From: F23-B02 sp963613665
Lineage (GTDB): Bacteria; Bacillota; Clostridia; Oscillospirales; Oscillospiraceae
Assembly: GCA_963613665.1 (NCBI GenBank)
Contig: CAVEAL010000013.1
Span: 6,567 to 70,566, forward strand
Direction of reading: 5' to 3'
Length of the DNA: 64,000 bases
A program made the translations under genes and the position numbers. Within the stretch, counting starts at the first letter, position 1. Each line of letters begins with the position of its first letter. This document shows positions 51,206 to 59,804 of this stretch, in pieces. Below the pieces are notes generated by a model that saw only the letters and a list, made by a program, of their open reading frames with translations, did not search any database and had not been told where the DNA came from.

Positions 51206-52411
51206 TTATTTATTGAAAAGATACTCAAGATGGCCGCGAAGCTCATCGGGAGTTACGCTGACGAAGTTGAGAGGATCCTTCATGCCGGCCTCGACCAGTG
51301 CGGGTATCTCATCGGCCGTATGTCCGAGCTCGCGGACAGTGGGGATCTTGGCGATAGCCATGAGCTTTTCTATCGCCTGTGCGATCTCCTCGGCAATGGC
51401 GGCAGTATCCGCGTCATCAGAGACCTTCAGGCCGAGGTTGTATGCAAGGCGCGCATAGCGCTCACGGTCGTTGTGCTCGACCTTAACGCCCTGAAGGATG
51501 GCCGGGACAAGACCGAGTGCGCAGCCGAGGCCGTGAGGGATATGCCACTGAGCACCGAAGAGCTGGCCTATGCCATGGCCGAGAGTCAGACCGCCGGGGC
51601 ACATGCCTATACCCGCAAGCATGGCGCCATACTTGACCTGCGCTCTAGCATCTATATCATCGGGGTGCTCAAGCACGGTCGGGAGATTGGCATAAATAAG
51701 GCGCGCAGCCTCCAGACCCATGGTGTCGGTGAGGGGATTGAAGTTCATGAGGGGCTTGACCTTGTGCGCGAGACCGCCGACAAGATAGCTTTCTATGGCG
51801 TGGGTAAGCGCATCGAACGCGGTGTGCGCCGTGAGGTTAAAGGGCATGGTCACGTCGAGCTTCGGGTCGAGCAGGGCAACATTGGGCAGGATCTGCAGGC
51901 CGCCGAGCGTGGCTTTGTAGTTTATCTCGTCATCGGTTATGACAGCGCCCGTGGATACCTCAGAGCCGGTGCCGGAGGTGGTGGGGATCATTACGAGCAT
52001 TGCCATCGGGCGCTTTATGGGCTTTGCCTTGCCGCGTCCGCCGAAGCAGTGATCCATAATGTTGTCGGTGTCGGGGTTGCCGAGCATGGCGTATATGCCC
52101 TTTGCGGTGTCCATCGCCGAGCCGCCGCCGATGCCGATAACTGCATTTACGCCGAGCTTGCGCGCTAGCTTGCCGCCCTCGTTTATATCGTGATAGCTGG
52201 GGTCGGGCTTGACCTTCGTCCACTCGTATACGTCTATCGCCATGGACTCAAAGCTTGCGATGACCTTATCGGCAAGGCCGGTCTTGCGAGTGACCTTACC
52301 GAAAACGAGCATAGCCTTCGTCACGCCCTGAAGCTTGCAGAGGCCGGCAGCCTTTTTCCATGCGTCTTCCTCGAAGAAGGTAAGAGGAACCTGTGTGTAG
52401 AAGCTTTCCAT
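51206..52411 (-). CDS. Iron-containing alcohol dehydrogenase
   Basis: A 401-residue group III dehydrogenase. NAD-binding GGGSAMDTAKG near 93-103, PTTSGTGSEVS near 139, and metal ligands in DALTHAIESY near 207 and GHGIGQLFGAQWHIPHGLGCA near 263-284. These enzymes interconvert alcohols and aldehydes or ketones with NAD(P)H. It lies 26 bases after the second OYE gene, probably in one operon driven from 54500. Confidence 0.9.
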   Translation of the reverse strand: MESFYTQVPLTFFEEDAWKKAAGLCKLQGVTKAMLVFGKVTRKTGLADKVIASFESMAIDVYEWTKVKPDPSYHDINEGGKLARKLGVNAVIGIGGGSAMDTAKGIYAMLGNPDTDNIMDHCFGGRGKAKPIKRPMAMLVMIPTTSGTGSEVSTGAVITDDEINYKATLGGLQILPNVALLDPKLDVTMPFNLTAHTAFDALTHAIESYLVGGLAHKVKPLMNFNPLTDTMGLEAARLIYANLPTVLEHPDDIDARAQVKYGAMLAGIGMCPGGLTLGHGIGQLFGAQWHIPHGLGCALGLVPAILQGVKVEHNDRERYARLAYNLGLKVSDDADTAAIAEEIAQAIEKLMAIAKIPTVRELGHTADEIPALVEAGMKDPLNFVSVTPDELRGHLEYLFNK

Positions 52412-52437
52412 TATATTTACTCCTTTCCGATATGTGT

Positions 52438-54411
52438 TTATATTCTCTTGAGGCGGTGGAAGGTCGCGCCGGTCGCATTCTGTAAAGTGCCGGTCTTGTT
52501 GCTGTCGCCGAGAACGACAACGTTGTCAAAGCTTTCTTCAAGCTTCTCGCGCAGAGCTCTGTCGGGGCGAACGCCGAGAGACAAAACCACTACCTCCGCA
52601 GGGAGCACGCCCTCAAGTCCGGTGACCAGGTCGCGGTACATAACTCCCTCTTCGCTGGCACCAAGCACCATGGTGTGCGGCTTCATGCACACGCCCTGAC
52701 GTGCCAGGCCGAGCTGAGTTTTTACTACGCGATAAATGAAAGTATCGGACGCAAACTGAGGCATCATTTCACAGAGAACTATGCTGTTTTTGCGCTCTGC
52801 CATGAACTCGGCCGTCTCGAGCGCGGTCATGCCGCCGCCGATTATAACGACGCGCTTGCCCTCAACAGTGACCTTGCCGGACAGGATATCGTGTGCGGTG
52901 ACCGCATTTTCAAGGCCCGGCATCGGGGGAACAACAGGCTTGCCGCCGACATTGAGGCATACCACCTTCGGGTCAAGCTCGCGCTTTATTTTGGCAAGCT
53001 TTTCGTCGGTGATCTCGGTGTTGAGCTTTACGGTGATCTTATCGTTCTTCTCGAGCTGACGCTTCCAGTAGTCGAGAAGGATATCCATGCGGAACTTGCC
53101 GGGAGCCTTGTCTGCAAGGTTTATGCTGCCGCCGATAACGCCGGACTTTTCATACATTGTTACGTCATAGCCCTTTGCGGCAAGAGTGAAGGCCGCTTCA
53201 ATGCCAGCGGGGCCTGCGCCGATAACAACGGCATTGCCGGAGCCGGGTACGAGTGTGTTATCCTCAGCCTCACGGCCGGCGAGGGGGTTGATCGCGCAGC
53301 GAATAGGCTGCATGAGGGAAGAGTGGTGGATGCAATTGTTGCAGGAAAGGCAGGGACGGATGTCATCCTCACGGCCGGTGCGAGCCTTGTTTGCCCACTC
53401 GGGGTCGCAGATGAGCTGGCGGCCGAGTATAGCCATGTCGGCGATACCGTCCTCGAGCATTCCCTCTGCCTCCTCGGGAGTTTTAAGGCAGTTGACGGCA
53501 GCAACGGGAACATCGACCACATCTTTTATGTTCTTTATGATATCGTCGCGGTAACGTGCGCGCATATCGGGGTTGGGCATGCAGTCCATGCCGCCCATGG
53601 AGACGTTTACCATGTCCGCGCCGTGCTCGACAAGAAGCTTGGCAACGCCCTTCATGTAGTTCATATCCCATTCCTTGCCGTTGGGGCGGAAGTCACCCTC
53701 GGCGCCGTTGATACGGACGGAAACGGGGAAATTCTTCGGCACGACCTTGCGTATCGCGTCGAGCGTCTCAGTTGCGATGCGGCAGCAGTTTTCGAGGCTT
53801 CCGCCGTATTCGTCCTTGCGCTCGTTTTTGAAGGGATTGATAAACTGCGAGAAAAGATAGCCGTGTGCGCAGTGCACCTCCACGCCGTCGCAGCCTGCGG
53901 TGTATGCGCCCTGTGCCGCTATGGCGTAGCACTTGACGATCTGCTTTATCTCGGGCACGGTAAGCTCGCGTGCGGGAGCGGCATGGGAATCACCCTTGAG
54001 CGATGCCGGCATGGCGGTGCTCGATACGGGCTGGCGGCCGCCGTTCAGGAACTGGGGAGCATAGACCGAGCGGCCGGGATGATGCAGCTGCACGAAGAGC
54101 TTGCAGTCGTACTCGTGCAGGCGCTCGGCAAGCAGCTGGAAGGAGTTGCGGTTGTCAAGCGTGGTGAGGTGAGACTGACCCGCTCCGGCAGTGCCGCACA
54201 GCTCGTCCGGGCAAACAACGGTAAAGCCGTTGATGATAAGGCCGACGCCGCCCTTGGCTCTCGCTGCGAAATATTCGATGACCTGCTGATTGACATCGCC
54301 GCCCGTCAGACCCAGGCCATCGTGCATTGGCGACATCACGATGCGGTTTTTCAGCTCAACGCCGTTGATCTGGATCGGAGTAAACAGTTTTTTGTACTTC
54401 ACTTTTTTCAT
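52438..54411 (-). CDS. NADH:flavin oxidoreductase / 2-enoate reductase family protein
   Basis: A 657-residue FMN, 4Fe-4S and FAD enzyme. The barrel keeps the canonical flavin and substrate motifs FVQLHHPGRSVYAP near 107 and VEVHCAHGYLFSQFINPFKN near 179. Fe-S cysteines are in CLSCNNCIHHSSLMQPIRCAINP near 345. The FAD part starts at VVIGAGPAGIEAA near 386 and the NAD loop is VVIIGGGMTALETA near 508. It should reduce an alpha,beta-unsaturated carbonyl substrate. First gene of a two-gene operon with the alcohol dehydrogenase; its promoter carries a mirrored operator. Confidence 0.9.
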   Translation of the reverse strand: MKKVKYKKLFTPIQINGVELKNRIVMSPMHDGLGLTGGDVNQQVIEYFAARAKGGVGLIINGFTVVCPDELCGTAGAGQSHLTTLDNRNSFQLLAERLHEYDCKLFVQLHHPGRSVYAPQFLNGGRQPVSSTAMPASLKGDSHAAPARELTVPEIKQIVKCYAIAAQGAYTAGCDGVEVHCAHGYLFSQFINPFKNERKDEYGGSLENCCRIATETLDAIRKVVPKNFPVSVRINGAEGDFRPNGKEWDMNYMKGVAKLLVEHGADMVNVSMGGMDCMPNPDMRARYRDDIIKNIKDVVDVPVAAVNCLKTPEEAEGMLEDGIADMAILGRQLICDPEWANKARTGREDDIRPCLSCNNCIHHSSLMQPIRCAINPLAGREAEDNTLVPGSGNAVVIGAGPAGIEAAFTLAAKGYDVTMYEKSGVIGGSINLADKAPGKFRMDILLDYWKRQLEKNDKITVKLNTEITDEKLAKIKRELDPKVVCLNVGGKPVVPPMPGLENAVTAHDILSGKVTVEGKRVVIIGGGMTALETAEFMAERKNSIVLCEMMPQFASDTFIYRVVKTQLGLARQGVCMKPHTMVLGASEEGVMYRDLVTGLEGVLPAEVVVLSLGVRPDRALREKLEESFDNVVVLGDSNKTGTLQNATGATFHRLKRI

Positions 54412-54476
54412 GTCCTTTCTTCTTATATATGTTGAGTATTATGCTTCAAGCAACGCCGCATGTTGCTTATGGCAAT

Positions 54477-54552
54477 AAAATAGCACACAATATTGCCTAT
54501 GTCAACACCTAATTGATAAAAGGTTGACATAGGCAATTCGCTGTTATATAAT
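54477..54552. promoter_or_regulatory. Divergent promoters sharing a mirrored 14-bp operator
   Basis: TTGCCTATGTCAAC (54493-54506) and GTTGACATAGGCAA (54523-54536) form a perfect inverted repeat, 16 bases apart. Each half contains the -35 of one promoter: plus TTGACA (54524), 17 bases, TATAAT (54547); minus TTGACA (54505-54500), 17 bases, TATTTT (54482-54477). One regulator could block both directions. Confidence 0.85.
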
Positions 54553-54579
54553 CGAAGCATGAAAATATGAGGAGACGAC

Positions 54580-54915
54580 ATGTCCGATATAAACGAAAAT
54601 CTGAAAACGCTGCTCAGGGAGCTGAATATGTCGCAGCGGCAGTTTGCCCAGGCGCTTTATCTCGATCCGGGCTATTTTTCCCGGATCATTCAGGGCAAGA
54701 TGCCCCTCAATTCCCGACTTCAGCTGCTGATAGAAAACACCTTTAAGGTAAACGGTGACTGGCTCAGGACCGGCGAGGGAGAGATATTTCTCGTTCCGAC
54801 GGATTCCTCGATAAAGAGCCGCGTCCTTGATGAGATAGACAAGCTCAATGAATCTCAGCTTGCACTGGTCGATTCATTTATACGTCAGTACTTCAAGCTT
54901 GACAGCAAAGAGTGA
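54580..54915 (+). CDS. XRE-family HTH regulator
   Basis: A 111-residue repressor-like protein: LLRELNMSQRQFAQALYLDP then GYFSRIIQGKMPLNSRLQLL, followed by NTFKVNGDWLRTGEGEIFL, typical of phage-type XRE proteins. A helical C-terminal part (DEIDKLNESQLALVDSFIRQY) could mediate dimer formation. SD GAGGAG. It is transcribed from the promoter with the mirrored operator and very likely binds it, controlling itself and the OYE-ADH operon. Confidence 0.85.
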   Translation: MSDINENLKTLLRELNMSQRQFAQALYLDPGYFSRIIQGKMPLNSRLQLLIENTFKVNGDWLRTGEGEIFLVPTDSSIKSRVLDEIDKLNESQLALVDSFIRQYFKLDSKE

Positions 54916-54925
54916 GGTAATAAAA

Positions 54926-55324
54926 ATGAGTTACGCGATAGGGCATATAGGCATCAATGTTTTGGATCTTGACCGCAGCGTTAAGTTCTATTCCGAGGTG
55001 TTCGGCATGAAAGAGGTATTTCGCATGCACCCGAAGAGCTTCTTGGACATGGTTCTGTGCTTCATGAGCGATGAGCACAACGGGACGATGATAAGCCTTG
55101 TTTGGTACGGCGAGCGCAAAACACCCTATGAGCAGGGCGAAAACAATGTCCATATAGCCTTTGTGACGGATGATTTCGAGGGCAGCTATAAACGCCATAA
55201 GGAGATGGGGCTCGTCAGCATTGAGGAGCTTCAAAAGGATATATATTACGTTGAAGATCCCGACGGCTATGAGATCGCCGTAGTTCCGGCGAAGTTTCAC
55301 CCGTCTAACCTCAGGATTTTGTGA
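54926..55324 (+). CDS. VOC (glyoxalase-fold) protein
   Basis: A 132-residue protein like lactoylglutathione lyase. GHIGINVLDLDRSVKFYSEV at 6-25 with the metal His, NNVHIAFVTDDFE near 74-86, and YYVEDPDGYEIAVV near 106-119 with the metal Glu. Its start lies 10 bases after the XRE stop, so both are co-transcribed. It could process or detoxify a product of the reductase pathway; true lactoylglutathione is not expected in such anaerobes. Confidence 0.83.
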   Translation: MSYAIGHIGINVLDLDRSVKFYSEVFGMKEVFRMHPKSFLDMVLCFMSDEHNGTMISLVWYGERKTPYEQGENNVHIAFVTDDFEGSYKRHKEMGLVSIEELQKDIYYVEDPDGYEIAVVPAKFHPSNLRIL

Positions 55325-55351
55325 GTTGACTGCAAATTGAGATAAATTTAG

Positions 55352-55379
55352 AAAGCGGAGGCATATTGCCTCCGCTTTT
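55352..55379 (+). terminator. Terminator of the XRE-VOC operon
   Basis: AAAGCGGAGGCA, short loop, TGCCTCCGCTTTT. The following 270 bases up to 55650 hold no gene. Confidence 0.85.
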
Positions 55380-55649
55380 GCTTTTGAATTTGCAGGTTCG
55401 TTTTCTCAGCCGCAGAGGAGGGCGAGCCCGAAGTAACATGCTGTATGCTTCAGATAGCCCGCTCTGAAATAATTTTGCGGAGTTTATCGGCATGGACGTA
55501 TTGACACAGAAAATGATAGCTGATACCATGTAGACACAGCAAGAAAACTGCTGTTTACTCTACCAAAATAAACAAGAGATTTCGCCGCGATAAACTACTT
55601 AATGAACTACCTGAGAGGCAAAAAAGCAAGCAATTGCAATGCCTACAGG

Positions 55650-56079
55650 AACATCAAGGGCAAGCCGACCAATTCTGAATTCATCGCCATGATCGCCGAC
55701 TGCCTTTCCTTGCGTCAAAAGCAGGGCATAATGCGGTGAAAACGCAGTAAACCCAAGGCTCCGAGGGATGGAATAATGTGGCGTGGAAGCGACGAATAAG
55801 CTGAACGCGCTATGAAGTCCCCAGCCGTATAGCAACCTATCATTGAGCTCATAGCAACGAACGCTCCCTGTCAGTTGGGTATCCTGAACCAACCGACGGG
55901 GAGTGTTTTTATGAGCAATTTCAGTTTGGATTATTGCATTGATGAGTTTATGATCTACTGCCGCAGCCGTGATCTTCGGCGGCGAACGCCGGACAGCTAT
56001 GAGCATACCCTGCGACTATTCGAGCGATGGTGCGAGGTGGAACTGGGGATTGATTGCATCCATGATGTGAGCGAGCAGG
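55650..56079 (+). repeat. Right direct repeat: second copy of spo0A 3' end plus integrase start
   Basis: Identical in layout to 36575-37004 (offset 19075). The 90-base spo0A part differs at eight third or silent positions only, so the encoded 29 residues and the stop are unchanged. It is not attached to a spo0A body, so it is an attachment-site copy. Homology ends abruptly inside the integrase near 56079. Confidence 0.9.
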
Positions 56080-56099
56080 TTGAATATGTCGAAGATTGA
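55911..56099 (+). pseudogene. Truncated tyrosine recombinase of a second island
   Basis: The first 57 residues (MSNFSLDYCIDEFMIYCRSR and on) are almost those of the integrase at 36836, then the frame breaks after HDVSEQV and stops six codons later. The catalytic domain is absent. This is the start of another, related element at the same site, later disrupted; an unrelated element follows from 56383. The interval 56100-56382 is AT-rich and holds no gene. Confidence 0.85.
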
Positions 56100-56382
56100 T
56101 TTCCAGCGTCCCGCGCAAAAACGGGACGCAATTTTTATAAGCTTTGTCAATATGAAAATTAGTAAAAACGGAATAAAATATAATCAATTTGGTATAATCA
56201 AAATATTGAAACGACGCTTCAAACCTATGTTCACAATACTGAACAAATGGAAGAAAACGCTGTTGACGCATTTGAAAAAATAGCAACGGGCGTTTGACCG
56301 CAATTTGTCCACCAAGTTAAAAAAGCGTGGACAAACGGTGGACAAAACGCCCATTTTCACGCACTAAAAGCGTTGAAAATCC

Positions 56383-58053
56383 TTATTTATCAATGGTTAG
56401 CAGACACACCGTTTCGACTGTCGTTTCATTTTCCAAGGAAAGTTCTTTCACTTCCTGACCGTTCACCGGAACGGGAAATGCAAACACAATGTTCCTGATC
56501 CAGTTGCCGTCCTTCTGCTTTTCCGGATACAGGTCAATACGCTCGATGAATGCCTGCATGAACTCCTTCTGTTCCGCTTCGGTCGCAGAGCCATATACTT
56601 CGTCAAATGCCAACAGGAGCTGGTAGATATTATCGCCGGAGATTTTTTCCTGCTGGATACTCAGAATTTGAGCTTTTACATCATCAATCTGCGTTTCAAT
56701 TTGCTCCATTGTATCATACTGCTCATCATACCGGCGCTGCAAGTCCAACATTTTACGGTCAAAATGCTCATCGGTGATGTCCAGCGTATCCATCTGGCGT
56801 TCCAGTCTCGTTTTGATACCCAACGTCTGCCGAAGCTGTGCCTGCAATATGGAAAGTTGTTTTTCTAAATCCTTGGTATCTACCGCAGACCCGATTTTTT
56901 CTTTGATTGCTTTAGAAAACTGCGGATCATTAACCATAGCCGAAACGATTGCCGCTACCATCCGATTCATTTCTGTCTGCTCAATATTCAGCCGGAAGGT
57001 GCATTTGTGTCCCGTAGCGCCAACCGTATTCTTGCAGTAATAATAAAACCTCGTTTTCTTGTCCTTGCTATGTGCCTTTGCGATATTTCCATAGAGACTT
57101 TTCCCGCAGCATGGGCATTTCAGAATACCGGACAAGATATGCGCGTGTTTGGGGTCGTGGACTTTCTCCCGCTTAAATGCGTTGAGTTTGCGCTTTTCCT
57201 GTGCAAGTTTCCAATCTTCTTCCGAAATGATTGCCTCATGCTTCCCCTCGTAAATCGGGAACTCGTCCTGTTCGACAACGTGCATTTCATTTCGTGAACC
57301 GATCTTCTTCTCCGTTCTGCGCCTGCCATATGCGATTTTCCCCATATAAACAGGATTGTCCAGAACATCCTTCACAAAGTTAGAAGAAAATCCCGGAATC
57401 GTCCCGTTTTGACGGATTTTCTTTGTATAGCCGTGATTGTTCAGGTAATTTGCAACAGCAACCAGCCCGTCGCTGGTATGGATATAGCGGTCATAGATAA
57501 TGCGGATGATTTCTGCTTCATCTTCTGCGATCAGAAGTTCACCTTTTTCAAGCCGGTATCCATAGGGCGCAAATCCACCGTTCCATTTGCCTTCCCGCGC
57601 TTTCTGCTCACGTCCTGCCATTGTCTGTGTTCTGATATTTTCGCGTTCAATCTCTGCCACCGCAGACAGCACAGAAATCATCAGTTTGCCGGAATCCTTA
57701 GAACTGTCAATGCCGTCCTCTACACAAATCAGATTGACACCGAAATCCTGCATGAGCTGCAAGGAGTTCAGCACGTCCGCAGCATTACGTCCGAAACGTG
57801 AGAGCTTAAACACCAGCACATAGGAAACATCGTCCTTGCCCTCTTGAATGTCCGTCAACATCCGTTGAAATTCCAACCGCCCCTGAATATTCTTTCCAGA
57901 GAAGCCCTCGTCAGAATACTCGCCAGCTATGGTCATATCTTCGTATTCGGCATATTTCCGCAGCTTTTCTCTCTGCGCATCCAAGCTATATCCATCAACC
58001 TGTACTGCGGTAGAAACGCGCGTATAGATATAGCATTTAGTTCGTTTCTTCAT
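56383..58053 (-). CDS. Large serine recombinase (TndX/TnpX type)
   Basis: A 556-residue recombinase. The catalytic domain has IYTRVSTAVQVDGYSLDAQR near 10-29 (nucleophile Ser14) and FKLSRFGRNAADVLNSL near 82-98. The recombinase domain, a zinc ribbon (LKCPCCGKSLYG near 311, with a later Cys) and a long coiled coil near 395-490 follow, the standard order of large serine integrases. It moves the mobilizable element in which it lies. Its start overlaps the upstream HTH gene by 17 bases. Confidence 0.92.
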   Translation of the reverse strand: MKKRTKCYIYTRVSTAVQVDGYSLDAQREKLRKYAEYEDMTIAGEYSDEGFSGKNIQGRLEFQRMLTDIQEGKDDVSYVLVFKLSRFGRNAADVLNSLQLMQDFGVNLICVEDGIDSSKDSGKLMISVLSAVAEIERENIRTQTMAGREQKAREGKWNGGFAPYGYRLEKGELLIAEDEAEIIRIIYDRYIHTSDGLVAVANYLNNHGYTKKIRQNGTIPGFSSNFVKDVLDNPVYMGKIAYGRRRTEKKIGSRNEMHVVEQDEFPIYEGKHEAIISEEDWKLAQEKRKLNAFKREKVHDPKHAHILSGILKCPCCGKSLYGNIAKAHSKDKKTRFYYYCKNTVGATGHKCTFRLNIEQTEMNRMVAAIVSAMVNDPQFSKAIKEKIGSAVDTKDLEKQLSILQAQLRQTLGIKTRLERQMDTLDITDEHFDRKMLDLQRRYDEQYDTMEQIETQIDDVKAQILSIQQEKISGDNIYQLLLAFDEVYGSATEAEQKEFMQAFIERIDLYPEKQKDGNWIRNIVFAFPVPVNGQEVKELSLENETTVETVCLLTIDK

Positions 58054-58279
58054 AGCTGGAACTCCTTTCTCCGGTCAGTGTGCTGTCTCCCGGCGTTTGT
58101 ATCAGCCCCTCATTTCGAATATAATATTCCAAAAGGCGAAGAACGTAGGACGGGGCATGACGGTTGTCCAGTTCCCATTCTGTTACTGTCCGATAGGGAA
58201 TATCAAAATACTTGCAGAACTCCTTGCGGTTCATTCCGGTCATTTCCCGCAGCTCTTTGATTTTGGTCTTACAGTCCAT
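58037..58279 (-). CDS. Small HTH protein upstream of the recombinase
   Basis: An 80-residue XRE-like protein: IKELREMTGMNRKEFCKYFD then IPYRTVTEWELDNRHAPSYV, LLEYYIRNEG. Start 58279 is chosen since a GGAGAGA site precedes it. Its promoter carries long inverted repeats, so it may repress itself and the recombinase. Confidence 0.78.
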   Translation of the reverse strand: MDCKTKIKELREMTGMNRKEFCKYFDIPYRTVTEWELDNRHAPSYVLRLLEYYIRNEGLIQTPGDSTLTGERSSSYEETN

Positions 58280-58305
58280 CGCAATCTCTCCATAAACGCA
58301 AAAAA

Positions 58306-58354
58306 CACGTTGCGTAACTATTATAACAGAACCCCGATGGTTACGCAACGTGTA
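58306..58354 (-). promoter_or_regulatory. Promoter with inverted operator upstream of the HTH-recombinase unit
   Basis: ACACGTTGCGTAAC (58306-58319) and GTTACGCAACGTGT (58341-58354) are a perfect 14-bp inverted pair, 21 bases apart. Minus-strand TTGCGT (58349-58344), 17 bases, TATAAT (58326-58321) lies within, so the repeat overlaps the -35. Confidence 0.8.
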
Positions 58355-58366
58355 AATTGCAATTTT

Positions 58367-58555
58367 TTAAGCAGCATTCTCCAAAACGCTGATTTCGTTC
58401 TTAATGGCTCGTTCAGATAAAGAAAGCGGGGCTGTTTCTCCTCGATGCTCCAATACCTGATTGCCGTATTTCAGCATCAGCCTTGCCATTACATCCACAC
58501 AGCGGTCGAATGCCGCATTGTCCTTTGGATTATCGTAGATTTTACTCAATCGCAT
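58367..58555 (-). CDS. Small element protein (62 residues), unknown
   Basis: A soluble protein beginning MRLSKIYDNPKDNAAFDRCV. Its start overlaps the relaxase stop by 14 bases, so it is co-translated with mobV. Small genes of this kind are common next to relaxases of clostridial mobilizable elements. Function unknown. Confidence 0.6.
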   Translation of the reverse strand: MRLSKIYDNPKDNAAFDRCVDVMARLMLKYGNQVLEHRGETAPLSLSERAIKNEISVLENAA

Positions 58556-59516
58556 TCTCCCTTCTTTTCGTTCTGTGCGTATATGTCGTCAGCACTTCCT
58601 GCGGAATATGATCCAGTACGGCGACGGCATCCTCATAGTCCCGGCGCAGCTTGGCGTCAGCCAGCTTTTTCAAGGTGCTTTCCTGCGTGGCTTTGTCCAG
58701 CGACTGCTCCAACTGCTCCGTTTTCTTTTTCAGCTTTTTATTTTCAGCAGTCGTGACCGTGAACGCTGTATTGTACTTTTTCAGCGTCGTGTGCATCTGC
58801 TCTACAGCAGGAATATACTTGTCCAAAAAAGCGCCGATTTCTGCTGCTTTTCCCTTGGCATTGAACGCATTGACGCCTGAAAGCAATTCTTCCAGCTTGG
58901 CCTTCTGCTTGGTCAGGCGAGTCATCTCCTTGAACACCCTTGGCGGGATATGGTCACGTCCGGTTTCGCTGGCGCTCTCGCCGCGCTCCAAATCGGGGTA
59001 TTTTTTGACCATATGCTCCCAAAACCTGTCCTGCCACTGTGTCAGCTTTTTCTTGTTTCCAACGATCTCTTTGGCGCAGAGCCGACCATCCTCTGTCAGT
59101 GGGACAAAAGAAAGGTGCATATGGGGCGTTTTCTCGTCCATATGCACCACTGCGGATACAATTGTTTTCGGGTCTTGATGTTTCCGGATAAAGTCCAATG
59201 CCTCCTGAAAATAGGCTTTGATTTCAGCTTTCTTCTTACCCTTGAAGAACTCCGGCGTTGCGGTCACAAGAGCCTCCACCAGCCGCACGCTGTCTGAACG
59301 GGTGCGGCAACCGGCGTCCTTGATCTGCCGTTCTGCCTCTGCACGATATTTGCGCTCCGGTTCGAGCAAATGAAAATTCAGATGGCTGCGGCTCTTGTCA
59401 ATATCCGGATTACTGGCGTATTCCTCTTTTGTGCGCTCATTGTGCGCCTCAATATTAGAAATCTCCGGTCCTTTGTACTTGGCAAAGCGGAGAATCGCAA
59501 ACTGCGGCTTACTCAT
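58542..59516 (-). CDS. MobV-type relaxase (Pre/Mob)
   Basis: A 324-residue plasmid recombination/mobilisation enzyme. The N-terminal FAILRFAKYKGPEISNIEAH followed by HNERT, HLNFHLL near 46-52, and VVHMDEKTPHMHLSFVPLTE near 126-145 (the metal-binding HxDExxPHxH) are the MobV signatures. The C-terminal 120 residues are a coiled coil. It nicks oriT for transfer by a helper conjugative element. Confidence 0.92.
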   Translation of the reverse strand: MSKPQFAILRFAKYKGPEISNIEAHNERTKEEYASNPDIDKSRSHLNFHLLEPERKYRAEAERQIKDAGCRTRSDSVRLVEALVTATPEFFKGKKKAEIKAYFQEALDFIRKHQDPKTIVSAVVHMDEKTPHMHLSFVPLTEDGRLCAKEIVGNKKKLTQWQDRFWEHMVKKYPDLERGESASETGRDHIPPRVFKEMTRLTKQKAKLEELLSGVNAFNAKGKAAEIGAFLDKYIPAVEQMHTTLKKYNTAFTVTTAENKKLKKKTEQLEQSLDKATQESTLKKLADAKLRRDYEDAVAVLDHIPQEVLTTYTHRTKRRENAIE

Positions 59517-59732
59517 TTATTTCTCCCTCCGTTTCTGCCAAATCAGGTCATAACCCAGCGCGTCGGCAAGCTCGACAACCTCTTTATATCGGATGCTCTC
59601 CCGCTGCAACTTGGCTGACAGATTGGAAACGCTGTCTGACCAGCCATATTCATCATGCAACAGATCAACAACCTCCTGCATAGTAAAACCGGCGCGAATG
59701 ATCTGCGCCTTGATCTCATTGCGTACACTCAT
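59517..59732 (-). CDS. Small HTH protein upstream of mobV
   Basis: A 71-residue DNA-binding-like protein: GFTMQEVVDLLHDEYGWSDS then VSNLSAKLQRESIRYKEVVE. Start 59732 has GGAGGGG eight bases upstream. Its stop directly abuts the relaxase start. Similar proteins in such elements are thought to regulate mob genes or help at oriT. Confidence 0.72.
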   Translation of the reverse strand: MSVRNEIKAQIIRAGFTMQEVVDLLHDEYGWSDSVSNLSAKLQRESIRYKEVVELADALGYDLIWQKRREK

Positions 59733-59766
59733 ATTCAAATCCCCTCCAAAATTCAGATAATGAAAA

Positions 59767-59804
59767 AGCGAAGCCGGTACGCCCTCCGGCGCATCCGCTT
59801 CGCT
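59767..59804 (-). terminator. Terminator of the primase operon
   Basis: Minus-strand AGCGAAG pairs with CTTCGCT, with an inner CCGG stem, and is followed by TTTTT. The stretch 59733-60130 between primase and mob genes otherwise has no gene; it is the likely place of oriT, but no known oriT sequence was recognised. Confidence 0.6.
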
